The position numbers and the translations under genes are program-made. The notes beneath the pieces were generated by a model, which did no database searches, was not told the DNA's origin, and saw only the letters and a program-made list of their open reading frames with translations. From the NCBI GenBank assembly GCA_003023565.1, contig PXSA01000037.1, forward strand, positions 196,371 through 259,706: a stretch of 63,336 bases of DNA, written 5' to 3'. Source of the stretch: Halobacteriales archaeon QS_9_68_17 (GTDB lineage Archaea; Halobacteriota; Halobacteria; Halobacteriales; Natronoarchaeaceae). Positions 53,929 to 63,251 of the stretch are shown here, piece by piece (within the stretch, counting starts at the first letter, position 1; every line of letters begins with the position of its first letter).

Positions 53929-54897
53929 ATGACCGAGAACACCCGAACACGCGTACGCACGTCAGAAGACGAACGCGAGACCGAGCGATCCGACGAGAGC
54001 CTCTCCTGTCCCGAGTGTAGTGGACGGCTCGTCAACGACGAGGAACACGGCGAGACCGTCTGCGAGGACTGCGGCCTCGTCGTCGAGGAGGGCTCCGTGG
54101 ACCGCGGCCCCGAGTGGCGTGCTTTCGACGCCCAGGAGAAAAGCCAGAAGAGTCGCGTCGGCGCACCGACGACGAACACGATGCACGACAAGGGGCTGTC
54201 GACCAACATCGACTGGCGCGACAAGGACGCCTACGGCAACTCCCTCGGCTCCCGCCAGCGCGAGAAGATGCAGCGCCTGCGGAAGTGGAACGAGCGCTTC
54301 CGCACGCGGGACAGCAAGGAACGCAACCTGAAGCAGGCGCTCGGCGAGATCGACCGCATGGCGTCCGCGCTCGGCCTGCCCGAGAACGTCCGGGAGACCG
54401 CCAGCGTCATCTACCGCCGCGCGCTCGAGGAGGACCTGCTCCCCGGCCGCTCCATCGAGGGCGTCTCGACGGCCTGCGTCTACGCCGCCGCACGTCAGGC
54501 GGGCGTCCCGCGCAGCCTCGACGAGATAGCCGAAGTGAGCCGCGTCGAGAAAAACGAGGTCGCCCGCACGTACCGCTACGTCGTGCGCGAACTCGGCCTC
54601 GAAGTCAAGCCCGCCGACCCAGAGAGCTACGTCCCGCGGTTCGCCTCCGGCCTCGGTCTCTCCGACGAGGCCGAGCACCGCGCGCGAAAGCTCCTCCGGA
54701 ACGCGAAGGAGAAGGGCGTCCACAGCGGCAAGTCGCCGGTCGGCCTCGCGGCCGCCGCCGTCTACGCCGCCGCCCTGCTCACCAACGAGAAGACCACGCA
54801 GGCGGCCGTCAGCGAGGTCGCGGACATCTCCGAGGTCACCATCCGCAACCGGTACCACGAGCTACTGGAAGCGGAAGAGAGCCTCGGCCTGGCGTAG
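53929..54897 (+). CDS. tfb: transcription initiation factor IIB
   Basis: This is 322 residues from ATG at 53929. An acidic Arg/Glu N-terminus is followed by a zinc ribbon C27-x2-C30...C45-x2-C48 (SCPECSGRLV, VCEDCGLVVEEG). The B-finger region contains GPEWRAFDAQEKSQKSRVGA. Two cyclin-like repeats follow (about 125-215, NLKQALGEIDRMASALGLP; and about 225-315, YVPRFASGLGLSDEAEHRA), ending ISEVTIRNRYHELLEAEES. It recruits RNA polymerase to TATA/TBP. Haloarchaea carry several tfb genes; which paralogue this is cannot be told here. Confidence 0.96.
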   Translation: MTENTRTRVRTSEDERETERSDESLSCPECSGRLVNDEEHGETVCEDCGLVVEEGSVDRGPEWRAFDAQEKSQKSRVGAPTTNTMHDKGLSTNIDWRDKDAYGNSLGSRQREKMQRLRKWNERFRTRDSKERNLKQALGEIDRMASALGLPENVRETASVIYRRALEEDLLPGRSIEGVSTACVYAAARQAGVPRSLDEIAEVSRVEKNEVARTYRYVVRELGLEVKPADPESYVPRFASGLGLSDEAEHRARKLLRNAKEKGVHSGKSPVGLAAAAVYAAALLTNEKTTQAAVSEVADISEVTIRNRYHELLEAEESLGLA

Positions 54898-55125
54898 TCG
54901 CGGAGTCCGTCGAGTTCGGCGTCGCCGGTCCGTTCCAGGTTCGCTCCGACGAGCGGCGCGTCCGACCTCCGACGGCGGATGGACGGTCTATCCCCCGCAG
55001 GAAGGCGGCGCGCTCGACTGTCACTCGCCGAGCCGGACGTTCCCACCCGCCGACACCTGCGACGCCGTCACACGCGGCCGGTCGTCGCGCAACCTACATC
55101 CATCCGCGGCTCCGGACGACTGCTG

Positions 55126-55263
55126 ATGACAGACCCCTCCGACGACTGCGCGCAGTGCGGTCGCGAGCTGAGCTACGTAGCCACCAAGCACGACGGCTGT
55201 CCGGACTGTGGACACCTGCCGCTTCGGCGCCGACTGACCCGACGGCACGACGACCGGGGCTGA
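55126..55263 (+). CDS. small zinc-ribbon protein
   Basis: This is 45 residues from ATG at 55126. Two CxxC pairs form a rubredoxin-like knuckle: CAQCGRELSYV and CPDCGHLPL. The C-terminus is arginine-rich. It is typical of small haloarchaeal zinc-finger proteins of unknown role. A T-run follows at 55300. Confidence 0.6.
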   Translation: MTDPSDDCAQCGRELSYVATKHDGCPDCGHLPLRRRLTRRHDDRG

Positions 55264-55298
55264 GCGCTCGCCCGGTGCGACCCTCTCCGGATACGCCC

Positions 55299-55306
55299 CT
55301 TTTTTC
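55299..55306 (+). terminator. T-run before aroD, possible terminator or promoter element
   Basis: CCCTTTTTTC follows the zinc-ribbon gene by about 35 bases and precedes aroD by about 25. Poly-T tracts terminate archaeal transcription, but at this distance it could also act as the aroD TATA-region element. Confidence 0.3.
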
Positions 55307-55329
55307 TCCCGTCGCGGCCATCACGGAGT

Positions 55330-55980
55330 ATGGACTTCGACTCGTTCGTCCTGGCGGCGGCGACCGCCGACCTGGACGACGAAGCGGACGCGCGCGAACA
55401 CGCCGACGCGGTCGAGTTCCGAATGGACCTCGCCGAGGACCCGCTCGCGCAACTCGACGACTACGACGGCGTCCTCCCGCTCATCGCCACCAACCGGGCG
55501 GAGTGGGAGGGCGGCGAAGCGGACGACGCCGGCCGCCTCGTCGAGGCGGTCGACGTGGAACTGAACGCGGTCCGTCACGGCGGCGGGAGCGGCGTCGTCG
55601 ACCACGCGCGGGACCACGGCGCAACGGCCATCGCGTCCATCCACGACTTCGACGGGACGCCCTCGGCCGACGAGATGCGGGACATGCTCGTTGACGCGGT
55701 GTCGAACGCCGACGTGGGGAAGCTGGCGGTGACGGCGACCGACCCCGCGGACGTGCTGACGCTGCTGATGCTCACCCGCGAGTTCAGCGCGCAGGGAGAG
55801 TCCGTGGCGACGATGGCGATGGGCGAACCGGGCCGACACTCCCGCGCCGTCGCGCCGGTGTACGGTTCCCGGATCGGGTACGCTCCCGTCGACCCGGACG
55901 GGGCGACCGCGCCCGGCCAGTACGACCTGCCGACGCTCCGTCGTCTGGTCGAGGACCTGCGTTCGAAACCCGAAGTTTAA
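55330..55980 (+). CDS. aroD: 3-dehydroquinate dehydratase, type I
   Basis: This is 216 residues from ATG at 55330. The type I (Schiff-base) barrel is short, as in archaea: DAVEFRMDLAEDPLAQL (substrate-binding E and R), IASIHDFDGTPSADEM with the catalytic His, DVGKLAVTATDPADVL with the Schiff-base Lys, and SRAVAPVYGSRIGYAPV with the C-terminal substrate loop. It dehydrates dehydroquinate in the shikimate pathway. The partner enzymes making dehydroquinate (56440 and 59364) are close by. Confidence 0.94.
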   Translation: MDFDSFVLAAATADLDDEADAREHADAVEFRMDLAEDPLAQLDDYDGVLPLIATNRAEWEGGEADDAGRLVEAVDVELNAVRHGGGSGVVDHARDHGATAIASIHDFDGTPSADEMRDMLVDAVSNADVGKLAVTATDPADVLTLLMLTREFSAQGESVATMAMGEPGRHSRAVAPVYGSRIGYAPVDPDGATAPGQYDLPTLRRLVEDLRSKPEV

Positions 55981-56009
55981 CCACTGACGGCTGGGTATCA
56001 CCGGCCAGA

Positions 56010-56420
56010 ATGGTTTATCTGCGATCGGTTATCGCGGTCGGTCTCGCGTTCGTCTTCCCCGGACTGGGTCACGCGTACCTGCGACAGTGGGCCCGCTCGC
56101 TCCTGTGGGCGGCGCTTACCCTCTCGGCGTCGTTTCTCCTGATGCCGGAGCCCGTCACGGGCGGAACGATGGTCGAGAACGCGACGGCCATGGTCGAGCA
56201 GCTCTCCACCGCGGAGCAGTTCGTCCTCCTGTCGCTGACGCTGTTCAACGTGGTCGACGCGTACGTCATCTCCGTACAGCAGGCGCGGTTCGACCCCGAC
56301 GCGTTCCACTGCCCCCACTGCGGCAGCGAGGTCGACGAGGACCTGGAGTTCTGCCACTGGTGCACGACGCGACTCGATGTCCCCGGCGAGGACGACCGCG
56401 CGGAGCGCGCCGAGTCCTGA
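56010..56420 (+). CDS. membrane protein with C-terminal zinc ribbon
   Basis: This is 136 residues from ATG at 56010. The N-terminal hydrophobic helices (VIAVGLAFVFPGLGHAYLR, SLLWAALTLSASFLLM, FVLLSLTLFNVVDAYV) are followed by a double-CxxC ribbon CPHCGSEVDEDLEFCHWC. GLGHAYLRQW is the mark of the haloarchaeal DUF7575-like group (name from memory). It begins 29 bases after aroD. Function unknown. Confidence 0.8.
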   Translation: MVYLRSVIAVGLAFVFPGLGHAYLRQWARSLLWAALTLSASFLLMPEPVTGGTMVENATAMVEQLSTAEQFVLLSLTLFNVVDAYVISVQQARFDPDAFHCPHCGSEVDEDLEFCHWCTTRLDVPGEDDRAERAES

Positions 56421-56439
56421 GCGGGGTCCGGCGCGGCGA

Positions 56440-57615
56440 TCACTTCTCGATGATGCTCTCCTCGACGGCCTCGCCGAAGTGCCGAGCGGTGTCCTCGTAG
56501 TACACCTTCACCCGGTCGCCGGGTTCGAGGTCGGTGACCGCGGTCCGGCCGTCCTCGGTCGCGACCTTGACCGTCTCGGCGTTCTGGATGAGCGTCTCGA
56601 AGCGGTCCCCGTTCTCGGCCTCGAACTCGACCCGGAACATCGGGCGCTGCTCGATCTTCGCCCGGCCGACGATGGCCTCCCGGGTGTCGCCGTCGGTGTC
56701 GACGATCTGGACCTCGTCGCCGCTCCGGACCTCGGAGAGGTACCTCGTGCCGCCGTCGGGCGTGCGGACGTAGGCGTGGACCGCGCCGGCGTTGACCCGG
56801 AACGGCCGGGAAGCGACGTACGGCGACTCGGCGGTTTCGGCGTGGACGAACACGAGGCCGCGGGACATCGACCCGACGAGCATCCCCTCGTCGTGGTCCA
56901 GCAGCGACCCGGTGTCGACGCAGACGCGGTCGGCGCTGCCGGCACGCTCGACGGTCAGCACCTCGGCGAACTCCAGGTCGAGCGTCTCGCGCTCGGCCTC
57001 GTCGCGCACCGCGCAGGTCTCGCGGATCCGGTCCGGGTCGTCGGTGTCCAGCAGGACCGCGTCCGATCCGATCTCCAGCGTCTCGAAGGCGGTCTTCGCC
57101 TCCTCGGCCGTCGTGACGCCGGCGACGAGTTCCGTCTCCTCGCCGATGCGGGCGATGAGGTTCTCCAGGGGGATGATCGTCCAGTCCTCGCCGACGACGA
57201 CGGTGTAGTCCGCCTCCCCCGCGGCGGCCTCCGCGAACGCCTCGTAGTCCTCGTCGAAGACGCGGACGTACGCGCCGTCGGCGCGCTCGTCCTCGCGCCG
57301 CAGCGTCGAGAGGTCGGCGGAGCCGGAGAAGTCGTTCGGCAGGTCGACGGTGCCGTCGCCCTCGCCCTCCTTGCCGACGACGTAGGCGTCGGCCCGGCCG
57401 CCCTCGTCACCCTCAGCGTCGTCGATGACGTCCACGTCGCCGCCGGTGCGGAAGGCCGCCACGTTCACGTCACCGAGTTCGCGCACCCTGTCGACGTCCC
57501 CCTCGTCGACGAGCACCCAGTCCACCCCCGACTCCAGGCCGGCGGTGATGCGCTTCCGTCGCGCGTCCCAGTCGCCGACGCTGTCGTCGGCTTTGAGCCA
57601 CACTGATCGTGTCAT
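56440..57615 (-). CDS. 3-dehydroquinate synthase II
   Basis: This is 391 residues from ATG at 57615 (MTRSVWLKADDSVGDWDARR). Archaeal DHQS II family: WVLVDEGDVDRVRELGDV, TIIPLENLIARI, TLEIGSDAVLLDTDDPD, DTGSLLDHDEGMLVGSMSRG, RPFRVNAGAVHAYVRTPDGG, YLSEVRSGDEV. It oxidatively deaminates and cyclises 2-amino-3,7-dideoxy-D-threo-hept-6-ulosonate to dehydroquinate using NAD. Its substrate is supplied by the ADH synthase at 59364 and its product is used by AroD. The frame is open further upstream, but the ATG here is the conserved start. Confidence 0.95.
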   Translation of the reverse strand: MTRSVWLKADDSVGDWDARRKRITAGLESGVDWVLVDEGDVDRVRELGDVNVAAFRTGGDVDVIDDAEGDEGGRADAYVVGKEGEGDGTVDLPNDFSGSADLSTLRREDERADGAYVRVFDEDYEAFAEAAAGEADYTVVVGEDWTIIPLENLIARIGEETELVAGVTTAEEAKTAFETLEIGSDAVLLDTDDPDRIRETCAVRDEAERETLDLEFAEVLTVERAGSADRVCVDTGSLLDHDEGMLVGSMSRGLVFVHAETAESPYVASRPFRVNAGAVHAYVRTPDGGTRYLSEVRSGDEVQIVDTDGDTREAIVGRAKIEQRPMFRVEFEAENGDRFETLIQNAETVKVATEDGRTAVTDLEPGDRVKVYYEDTARHFGEAVEESIIEK

Positions 57616-57692
57616 ATTGCACCACTCGAATGGCGCGGGCATGAACGTGGCGGAATCGTCAGTGCTGGCCGAGCGACGTTCGCGAGTTCCGG

Positions 57693-58466
57693 CTACCCCC
57701 CGGCCTTTCGGAGCGTCCACACCTGCACGTTGTCGCCGTCCGCCAGCGGGGAGCCGTCGAACCCGCCGGCCGCGTCCCACTCCCCGAAGGGCGACGCCCG
57801 GACGAGCGGTTCGACCTCCCGCTTCGGCAGTAGCTTCAGCCGATGGCGCTCGGCGAACACCTGCTCGCCCGTGTCGCCGTCACCCCCATCGAGGGCGTAC
57901 AGTTCGTTCTCGACGAGTATCTCCTGTTCCACCTCGTCGACGACGCGAGTCCGCGTCCGGTACCGGTGGGTCTCGCCGCGATACTCGACCCGCTCCTCCC
58001 GCCACTCGCCGTACTCCTCACAGACCACGTCGAACCCGGGGACGAACACGTCGAAGACGAACTCGCCGCCGGGCGCGAGGGCGTCGTGGACCCGCCGGAG
58101 CGCGGCGGTCTGGTCCTCGACCGTCCGCAGGTGCTGGACCGCGTTGAACGGGCAGTAGACGAGGTCGTACTCCCGGTCGACGCGGAACGCGCTCATGTCG
58201 GCCTGCCACACGGTCGGGTCGAGTCCTTCCCCGGACGCCTTCTCTCGGAGGAGCGCGAGCGCGTCGGCGGACGCGTCGAGGCCGTCGACACCAGCCCGGA
58301 GCAGTTCGAGGTACACGCGGCCGGTGCCGCAGGCGAGTTCGAGCGCCGGACCGTCCGCCGCCCGCGCGCGGTCGGCGTAGAACCCGGCGTCGTCTCGGTC
58401 CGCGTCGGCCATCTGTTCGTCGCAGAAGCGGGCCCGCTCGCCGTGGTAGCCGTGGTCGACGTCCAT
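57693..58466 (-). CDS. class I SAM-dependent methyltransferase
   Basis: This is 257 residues from ATG at 58466 (MDVDHGYHGERARFCDEQMA). SAM motif I is LELACGTGRVYLELL (residues about 42-56), motif II GLDASADALALL, and motif IV DLVYCPFNAVQHL. A beta-rich insert in the second half contains RYRTRTRVVDEVEQ. Substrate unknown. It sits between DHQS II and an SDR on the same strand within the aromatic gene block, so co-regulation is possible. Confidence 0.88.
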   Translation of the reverse strand: MDVDHGYHGERARFCDEQMADADRDDAGFYADRARAADGPALELACGTGRVYLELLRAGVDGLDASADALALLREKASGEGLDPTVWQADMSAFRVDREYDLVYCPFNAVQHLRTVEDQTAALRRVHDALAPGGEFVFDVFVPGFDVVCEEYGEWREERVEYRGETHRYRTRTRVVDEVEQEILVENELYALDGGDGDTGEQVFAERHRLKLLPKREVEPLVRASPFGEWDAAGGFDGSPLADGDNVQVWTLRKAGG

Positions 58467-58544
58467 ACGCGTGGCTCGACGACGGCGCGAAAAGGCGTTA
58501 CGGCGGTGTGGCACCCGGCGGCGCGATCCGCGGGGCGCTCCGCG

Positions 58545-59321
58545 TCAGCAGATCTGCCACCCGCCGTCGACGTGGAGCAGTTCGCCGGTGGTGTAGCCCG
58601 CGCCCTCGCTGGCGAGGAACAGCGCGGCGTCCGCCACGTCCTCGGGGCGGCCGGCCCTGCCCTGCGGGACGGGCTTGAGGAAGTCGCCTTCCTCGGCCTC
58701 CTCGGTCCACCCTTCGAGGAACTCCGTCGCGATCTGACCGGGCGCGACCGCGTTCACGCGAACGTCGTGCCCCGCGAGTTCGAGCGCCGCACCGCGGGTG
58801 ATCATCCGCACCGCGCCCTTCGTGGAGTCGTACTGCACCTGCCCGTGCTGGGCGAGGGTGGAGCTGATCGACGCGGTGTTGACGATGGCCCCGCCCTCGC
58901 CGCGGTCGATCATGTCGTTGGCGGCGGCCTGACAGCCGAAGAAGACGCCCTTCGCGTTCACGCCGTGAATGCGGTCGAACTCCTCGGGCGTGACCTCGCG
59001 GAACTCGCCCTCGACGAACAGGCCGGCGTTGTTCACCATCACGTCGACGCCGCCGAACTCGCGGGCGGCCGCGACGACCGACTCGATCGCTTCCGGGTCG
59101 CTCACGTCCGTCCGGACGAACTCCGCGCGCCCGCCGCCGTCCTCGACCGCCTCGTGGGTCGGCAGGTCGGCGTCCACGTCCTTCGGGTCCTCGCGCAAGT
59201 CGGCGTTGATCACGGTCGCGCCCGCGTCGCCGAACCCCAGCGCGATGGCGCGGCCGATACCGGAACTCCCGCCGGTGACGATCACCGTCTCGCCGTCGAA
59301 GTCGAATCTCGTCCGTCCCAT
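58545..59321 (-). CDS. short-chain dehydrogenase/reductase
   Basis: This is 258 residues from ATG at 59321. Classical SDR: cofactor loop VTGGSSGIGRAIA (residues about 15-27), NNAGLF, catalytic Ser in ASISSTLA, the catalytic YDSTKGA pair, and DGGWQIC at the C-terminus. The acidic residue after the second strand (INADLRED) points to NAD. Substrate unknown. It lies between the methyltransferase and ADH synthase genes. Confidence 0.92.
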   Translation of the reverse strand: MGRTRFDFDGETVIVTGGSSGIGRAIALGFGDAGATVINADLREDPKDVDADLPTHEAVEDGGGRAEFVRTDVSDPEAIESVVAAAREFGGVDVMVNNAGLFVEGEFREVTPEEFDRIHGVNAKGVFFGCQAAANDMIDRGEGGAIVNTASISSTLAQHGQVQYDSTKGAVRMITRGAALELAGHDVRVNAVAPGQIATEFLEGWTEEAEEGDFLKPVPQGRAGRPEDVADAALFLASEGAGYTTGELLHVDGGWQIC

Positions 59322-59363
59322 ACGCCCGCCTACGCCGGGGGAGGGAAAAAACGGTAGGGGGAC

Positions 59364-60158
59364 TTACGCTTCGACCGCGAGGCCGGCCCGGCGGAGCGCC
59401 TCGTCGACGCTCGCGTCGTCGTGGACGACGGCGGCGACCCCGCTCGCGATCGCCTCGGGGTCGTCGTGCTGGAAGACCGAGCGGCCCATCGAGATGCCCG
59501 CGCCGCCGGCGTCCATCGCGCCGCGGACCATCGTCAGCGTCTCGCGGTCGGTGCCCTTGCTCCCGCCGGCGATGACCACCGGCAGGCGCGTCGACTCGCA
59601 GACGTGTCCGAAGCTCTCGGCGTCGCCGCTGTAGCCCGTCTTGACGACGTCCGCGCCGACCTCCTCGGCGAGGCGGACGGCGTGGCCCAGCGCCTCGGGG
59701 TCCGCCGAGTCGACGCCGGGGCCGCGCGCGTACGCCATCGCGAGCACCGGCATCCCGAAGCGGTCGGCCTCGTCGGTGACCTCCGATAGCTGGGTGATCT
59801 GGTCCGGTTCGTGGTCGCTGCCGACGTTGATGTGGAACGAGACCGCGTCCGCGCCCGCCCGAACCGCCTCCTCGATGGTGCCGGTCATGCGCTTGTCGTC
59901 GGCGTCGGGACCGATAGAAGTAGAGGCGTTCAGGTGAACGATGTAGCCCTTGCCGTTCTTGTTGCCGTGGACCCGCGGGGCGATCCCCTTCTGGGTGAGG
60001 ACGGCGTCCGCGCCGGCCCGCGTCACCGCGTCGATGGTCGATTCGATGTCTCTCAAGCCCTTTACAGGGCCGAGTGTGATGCCGTGGTCCATCGGGACGA
60101 TGACGTGGTTGCCGCCTGTCCCGATGCGTTTCAGACGCGCGTCGATCCCGCTACTCAT
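59364..60158 (-). CDS. 2-amino-3,7-dideoxy-D-threo-hept-6-ulosonate synthase (ADH synthase)
   Basis: This is 264 residues from ATG at 60158. FbaB/DhnA-type aldolase barrel: IVPMDHGITLGPVKGL, YIVHLNASTSIGPDADDKRM, the Schiff-base Lys in GADVVKTGYSGDAESF, and VIAGGSKGTDRETLTMV, GGAGISMGRSVFQHDDPEA. It starts the archaeal shikimate route from 6-deoxy-5-ketofructose 1-phosphate and aspartate semialdehyde. It lies 27 bases after trpA and is probably the last gene of the trpCBA transcript, or close to it. Confidence 0.94.
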   Translation of the reverse strand: MSSGIDARLKRIGTGGNHVIVPMDHGITLGPVKGLRDIESTIDAVTRAGADAVLTQKGIAPRVHGNKNGKGYIVHLNASTSIGPDADDKRMTGTIEEAVRAGADAVSFHINVGSDHEPDQITQLSEVTDEADRFGMPVLAMAYARGPGVDSADPEALGHAVRLAEEVGADVVKTGYSGDAESFGHVCESTRLPVVIAGGSKGTDRETLTMVRGAMDAGGAGISMGRSVFQHDDPEAIASGVAAVVHDDASVDEALRRAGLAVEA

Positions 60159-60185
60159 GGTGTGTGAAACTGTGGCAAGTAGAGG

Positions 60186-61079
60186 TTATGTGTGTTCTGG
60201 TTCTGGCACGCGTTGCGCGTACCCGGACGCCGCTCCCTCCTTGAGTTCTCGGGCCTTCGCTTCGAGGTCAGCCGCGACCGCCTCGGCGGGGCGGCCCTCC
60301 CGGTGGCCCTCGGCGACGATGTCGACCAGCGCGGAGCCGACGATGACCCCGTCCGCGCCGCCCTCGACGATGCGCTCGGCGTGCTTGCCGGTCTTGATGC
60401 CGAAGCCGACCGCCTTCGGCACACCGTTGGACTCCGTCCGACGAGCCTCGGGACCCTGCTCCGAGACGTCCCAGTCCTCCAGTCGCCCGAGCGCGTCGTC
60501 GGTTCGGTCGCTCACGTCGTCGCGCGCGCCGGTGACGCCGAGGCGGGCCTGTACGTACACGTAGCCCGACACCCGGTCCATGATGCGCTCCAGGCGTTCG
60601 CCCTCCGTCGTGGGCGCGACGATGAACACGAGGTCGAGACCGTGGTCGTCGCAGGCCTCCCGCAGGGGGTCGGCCTCCTCCGCCGGCAGGTCCGGAACGA
60701 CGAAGCCTTCGATGCCCGCCTCGGCGGCGCGCTCGACGAACGGGCGAGGTCCCTTCCGCTCGTCGTCGTCCGTGGTGAACTGGTAGATGAGGTTGTAGTA
60801 CGTCATGCAGACGAGCGGCACGTCCACGTCCAGTTCCTCGACGAACTCGAAGTACTTCCCGGGGGTCATGCCGGCGTCCAGCGCGCGGGTCACCGCCCCC
60901 TGGATCGTCGGCCCCTCCGCGACGGGTTCGGAGAACGGCAGGCCGAGTTCGATGACGTCCGCGCCGCCGTGGGCGAGCGCTTCCACGTACGCTGTCGAGG
61001 ACTCGTAGTCCGGGTCGCCGACGGCCAGATACGGGACGAACGCGGGGCCGTCCGCGAACGCCTCGCCGATCCGGCTCAC
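60186..61079 (-). CDS. trpA: tryptophan synthase alpha subunit
   Basis: This is 297 residues from GTG at 61079, overlapping the trpB stop by four bases (GTGA). TIM barrel with catalytic Glu in [17 protein letters not shown] and the conserved [29 protein letters not shown] carries the catalytic Asp region. The C-terminal [15 protein letters not shown] is the phosphate-binding part. A variable acidic insert ([20 protein letters not shown]) makes it longer than bacterial TrpA. It cleaves indole-3-glycerol phosphate to indole. Confidence 0.96.
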   Translation of the reverse strand: MSRIGEAFADGPAFVPYLAVGDPDYESSTAYVEALAHGGADVIELGLPFSEPVAEGPTIQGAVTRALDAGMTPGKYFEFVEELDVDVPLVCMTYYNLIYQFTTDDDERKGPRPFVERAAEAGIEGFVVPDLPAEEADPLREACDDHGLDLVFIVAPTTEGERLERIMDRVSGYVYVQARLGVTGARDDVSDRTDDALGRLEDWDVSEQGPEARRTESNGVPKAVGFGIKTGKHAERIVEGGADGVIVGSALVDIVAEGHREGRPAEAVAADLEAKARELKEGAASGYAQRVPEPEHT

Positions 61080-62317
61080 AGGCCAGCACCCCCGTCGAAC
61101 ACGTCCATGTCTGGCGCGGCCGACAGGTCCCGCTTCGCGCTCTCCTCGATGACCGATTCGAGGTCCTTGTCGCCGCGGCCGGAGACGTTGATCACGGTCA
61201 CGTCGCCGAGTTGCTCGGGGTTCTCGTGGGCGAAGCCGAACGCGTGGGCCGTCTCCAGCGCCGGGATGATCCCCTCCTCCTGCGAGAGGCGGTGGAACGC
61301 CTCTAGCGCGCGGTCGTCGTCGACGGTGACGGGCGTTACGCGCTCCTCGTCGACGAGGTGGGCGAGTTCCGGCCCGACGCCGGCGTAGTCCAGTCCGGAG
61401 GAGACGCTGTGTGACTCCATGATCTGGCCGTTCGAGTCCTGTAGGAGCTTCGTGCGCGCGCCGTGGAGCACGCCCTCGTCGCCGGTCGACAGGGACGCGG
61501 AGTTGGGCGCGACGCCCTCCTCCTCGTCGACCTCCAGCGAACTGCCGCCGGCCTCGACGGCGTAGAGTTCGACGTCCTCGTCGCCGACGAACCCGTGGAA
61601 CGCGCCCATCGTGTTCGACCCGCCGCCCGCGCAGGCGAGGACGCTGTCGGGCGGTCGCCCCGCCCGCTCGCGGACCTGCTCGCGGGCCTCCTCGCTGATG
61701 ACGGCCTGGAAGTCCCGCACCATCACCGGGAACGGGTGGGGGCCGACGACGCTCCCGATGACGTAGTGGGTGTCCTCGACGTTCGTCGCCCAGTCGCGCA
61801 TCGTCTCGTTGATGGCCTCCTTCAGCGTGCCCCGACCGACGGTCACCGTGTTCACCGCGGCCCCGTTGAGCCGCATCCGGAACACGTTGGGGCGCTGGCG
61901 GTTGATGTCGCGCTCGCCCATGTAGACCTCGCAGGGCATCCCGAGGTGGGCCGCGGCCATCGCGGTCGCCGTGCCGTGTTGCCCCGCGCCCGTCTCGGCG
62001 ACGATCCGGTCTTTGCCCATGTACTTCGCCAGTAGGACCTGCCCGAGCGCGTTGTTCAGCTTGTGCGCGCCGCCGTGAAGGAGGTCCTCGCGCTTGAGGT
62101 ACACCTCGGCGTCGTAACGCTCCGACAGCTGTTCCGCGTGCTGCAGGGGCGTCGGCCGGCCGCCGAAGTCCCGCAGTCGGCGGCGGAACTCGTCCATGAA
62201 CCCGTCCTCGTTGTCGAGGACGTACCGCTCGTAGGCGTCCTCCAGTTCCTCGATGGCCGGCATCAGCGCCTCCGGCACGTACTGTCCGCCGTACTCTCCG
62301 AACTTGCTCGTGCTCAT
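61076..62317 (-). CDS. trpB: tryptophan synthase beta subunit
   Basis: This is 413 residues from ATG at 62317. Fold II PLP enzyme: [20 protein letters not shown], the PLP lysine in [41 protein letters not shown] (phosphate loop) and [14 protein letters not shown]. It joins indole with serine to form tryptophan, in complex with TrpA. It is the TrpB1 type. It overlaps trpC at its start and trpA at its end by four bases each, so translation is coupled. Confidence 0.97.
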   Translation of the reverse strand: MSTSKFGEYGGQYVPEALMPAIEELEDAYERYVLDNEDGFMDEFRRRLRDFGGRPTPLQHAEQLSERYDAEVYLKREDLLHGGAHKLNNALGQVLLAKYMGKDRIVAETGAGQHGTATAMAAAHLGMPCEVYMGERDINRQRPNVFRMRLNGAAVNTVTVGRGTLKEAINETMRDWATNVEDTHYVIGSVVGPHPFPVMVRDFQAVISEEAREQVRERAGRPPDSVLACAGGGSNTMGAFHGFVGDEDVELYAVEAGGSSLEVDEEEGVAPNSASLSTGDEGVLHGARTKLLQDSNGQIMESHSVSSGLDYAGVGPELAHLVDEERVTPVTVDDDRALEAFHRLSQEEGIIPALETAHAFGFAHENPEQLGDVTVINVSGRGDKDLESVIEESAKRDLSAAPDMDVFDGGAGL

Positions 62318-63108
62318 CGTGTCAGTCGCTCCGTGTTGTCGCGGACGAGGTCCGTCTCCGCCGCCGTCGACCCGTCGGCGTCCCGGACCCCGTCCATGAT
62401 CGCGGACCCGATCAGCAGGCCGTCCGCGCCCGCCGTGCGCATCCGCGTCGCGTCGTCCCGCGTCGCTATGCCGCTCTCGGCAATGAGTGTCACGTCTCGC
62501 GGGGCCGCGCCCGCGACCCGCTCGAACGTCCCGAGGTCGACCTCCAACCGCGCGAGGTCGCGGTTGTTCACGCCGACCACGTCCGCGCCCGCCTCGACCG
62601 CCCGCTCCAGTTCCTCGCGGGCGTGGACCTCGGCGAGCACCTGAAAGCCGCGGTCGCGGGCCGCCGCGGTCAGGTCGGCGAGGTCGTCGCCGACGAACCG
62701 GGCGATCAGCAGGACGACGTCCGCCGCCACCGCGTCGAGTTGCGCCTCGCGCAGGACGAAGTCCTTTCGCAGGACGGGCACGTCGACGGCGTCGCGCACC
62801 CGCCGGAGGTTCTCCGTCGACCCGCCGAAGTGCTCCGGTTCGGTCAGCACGGACAGCGCGGCCGCGCCGCCGTCGACCATCGCCCGCGCCAGTTCGACGG
62901 GGTCGGCGTCAGTCGTCCCCTCGGTGGTCGGACTCGTCGGCTTTACTTCGGCTATCACCGGCACGCGGCCGTCGGCCTCCGCGGCCGCCAGCGCGTCCGG
63001 CAGCGACCGGGCGTCGGCGTCGACCCGCTCGTGGTCCTCGTCGCCGCGCTCTCCGGCGCTGTCCAGGATGGACCGCACCGCCGGCGCGACCTCGTCGGCG
63101 TTCATCAT
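62314..63108 (-). CDS. trpC: indole-3-glycerol phosphate synthase
   Basis: This is 264 residues from ATG at 63108 (ATG at 63105 is also possible). TIM barrel with catalytic Lys in [14 protein letters not shown], the second Lys in [46 protein letters not shown] and [11 protein letters not shown]. It makes indole-3-glycerol phosphate for TrpA. It is the first gene of the trpC-trpB-trpA operon, with promoter and operator-like palindromes directly upstream. Confidence 0.96.
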   Translation of the reverse strand: MMNADEVAPAVRSILDSAGERGDEDHERVDADARSLPDALAAAEADGRVPVIAEVKPTSPTTEGTTDADPVELARAMVDGGAAALSVLTEPEHFGGSTENLRRVRDAVDVPVLRKDFVLREAQLDAVAADVVLLIARFVGDDLADLTAAARDRGFQVLAEVHAREELERAVEAGADVVGVNNRDLARLEVDLGTFERVAGAAPRDVTLIAESGIATRDDATRMRTAGADGLLIGSAIMDGVRDADGSTAAETDLVRDNTERLTR

Positions 63109-63109
63109 C

Positions 63110-63145
63110 GTACATTAACGGACGGATTTGTACATAAGACTTGTG
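63110..63145 (-). promoter_or_regulatory. trp operon promoter with TGTACA-type palindromes
   Basis: On the reverse strand a TATA-like TCTTATGTAC lies about 25-30 bases before the trpC start. The palindrome TGTACA (63129-63134) overlaps it, with related half-matches GTACAT at 63110-63115 and GTGCAC at about 63143-63148. TGTACA is the known TRP-box core bound by TrpY in Methanothermobacter. A similar repressor site is inferred here. Confidence 0.45.
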
Positions 63146-63251
63146 CACGGCGGGCGGTCTCGTCGGACGACTCGGATGGAAGCGGAAAAGCGGAACCCGC
63201 ATCGGTATCGCATCGACCCTCCGAGAGGACCACGCAGGAGTCGGACGGGCT

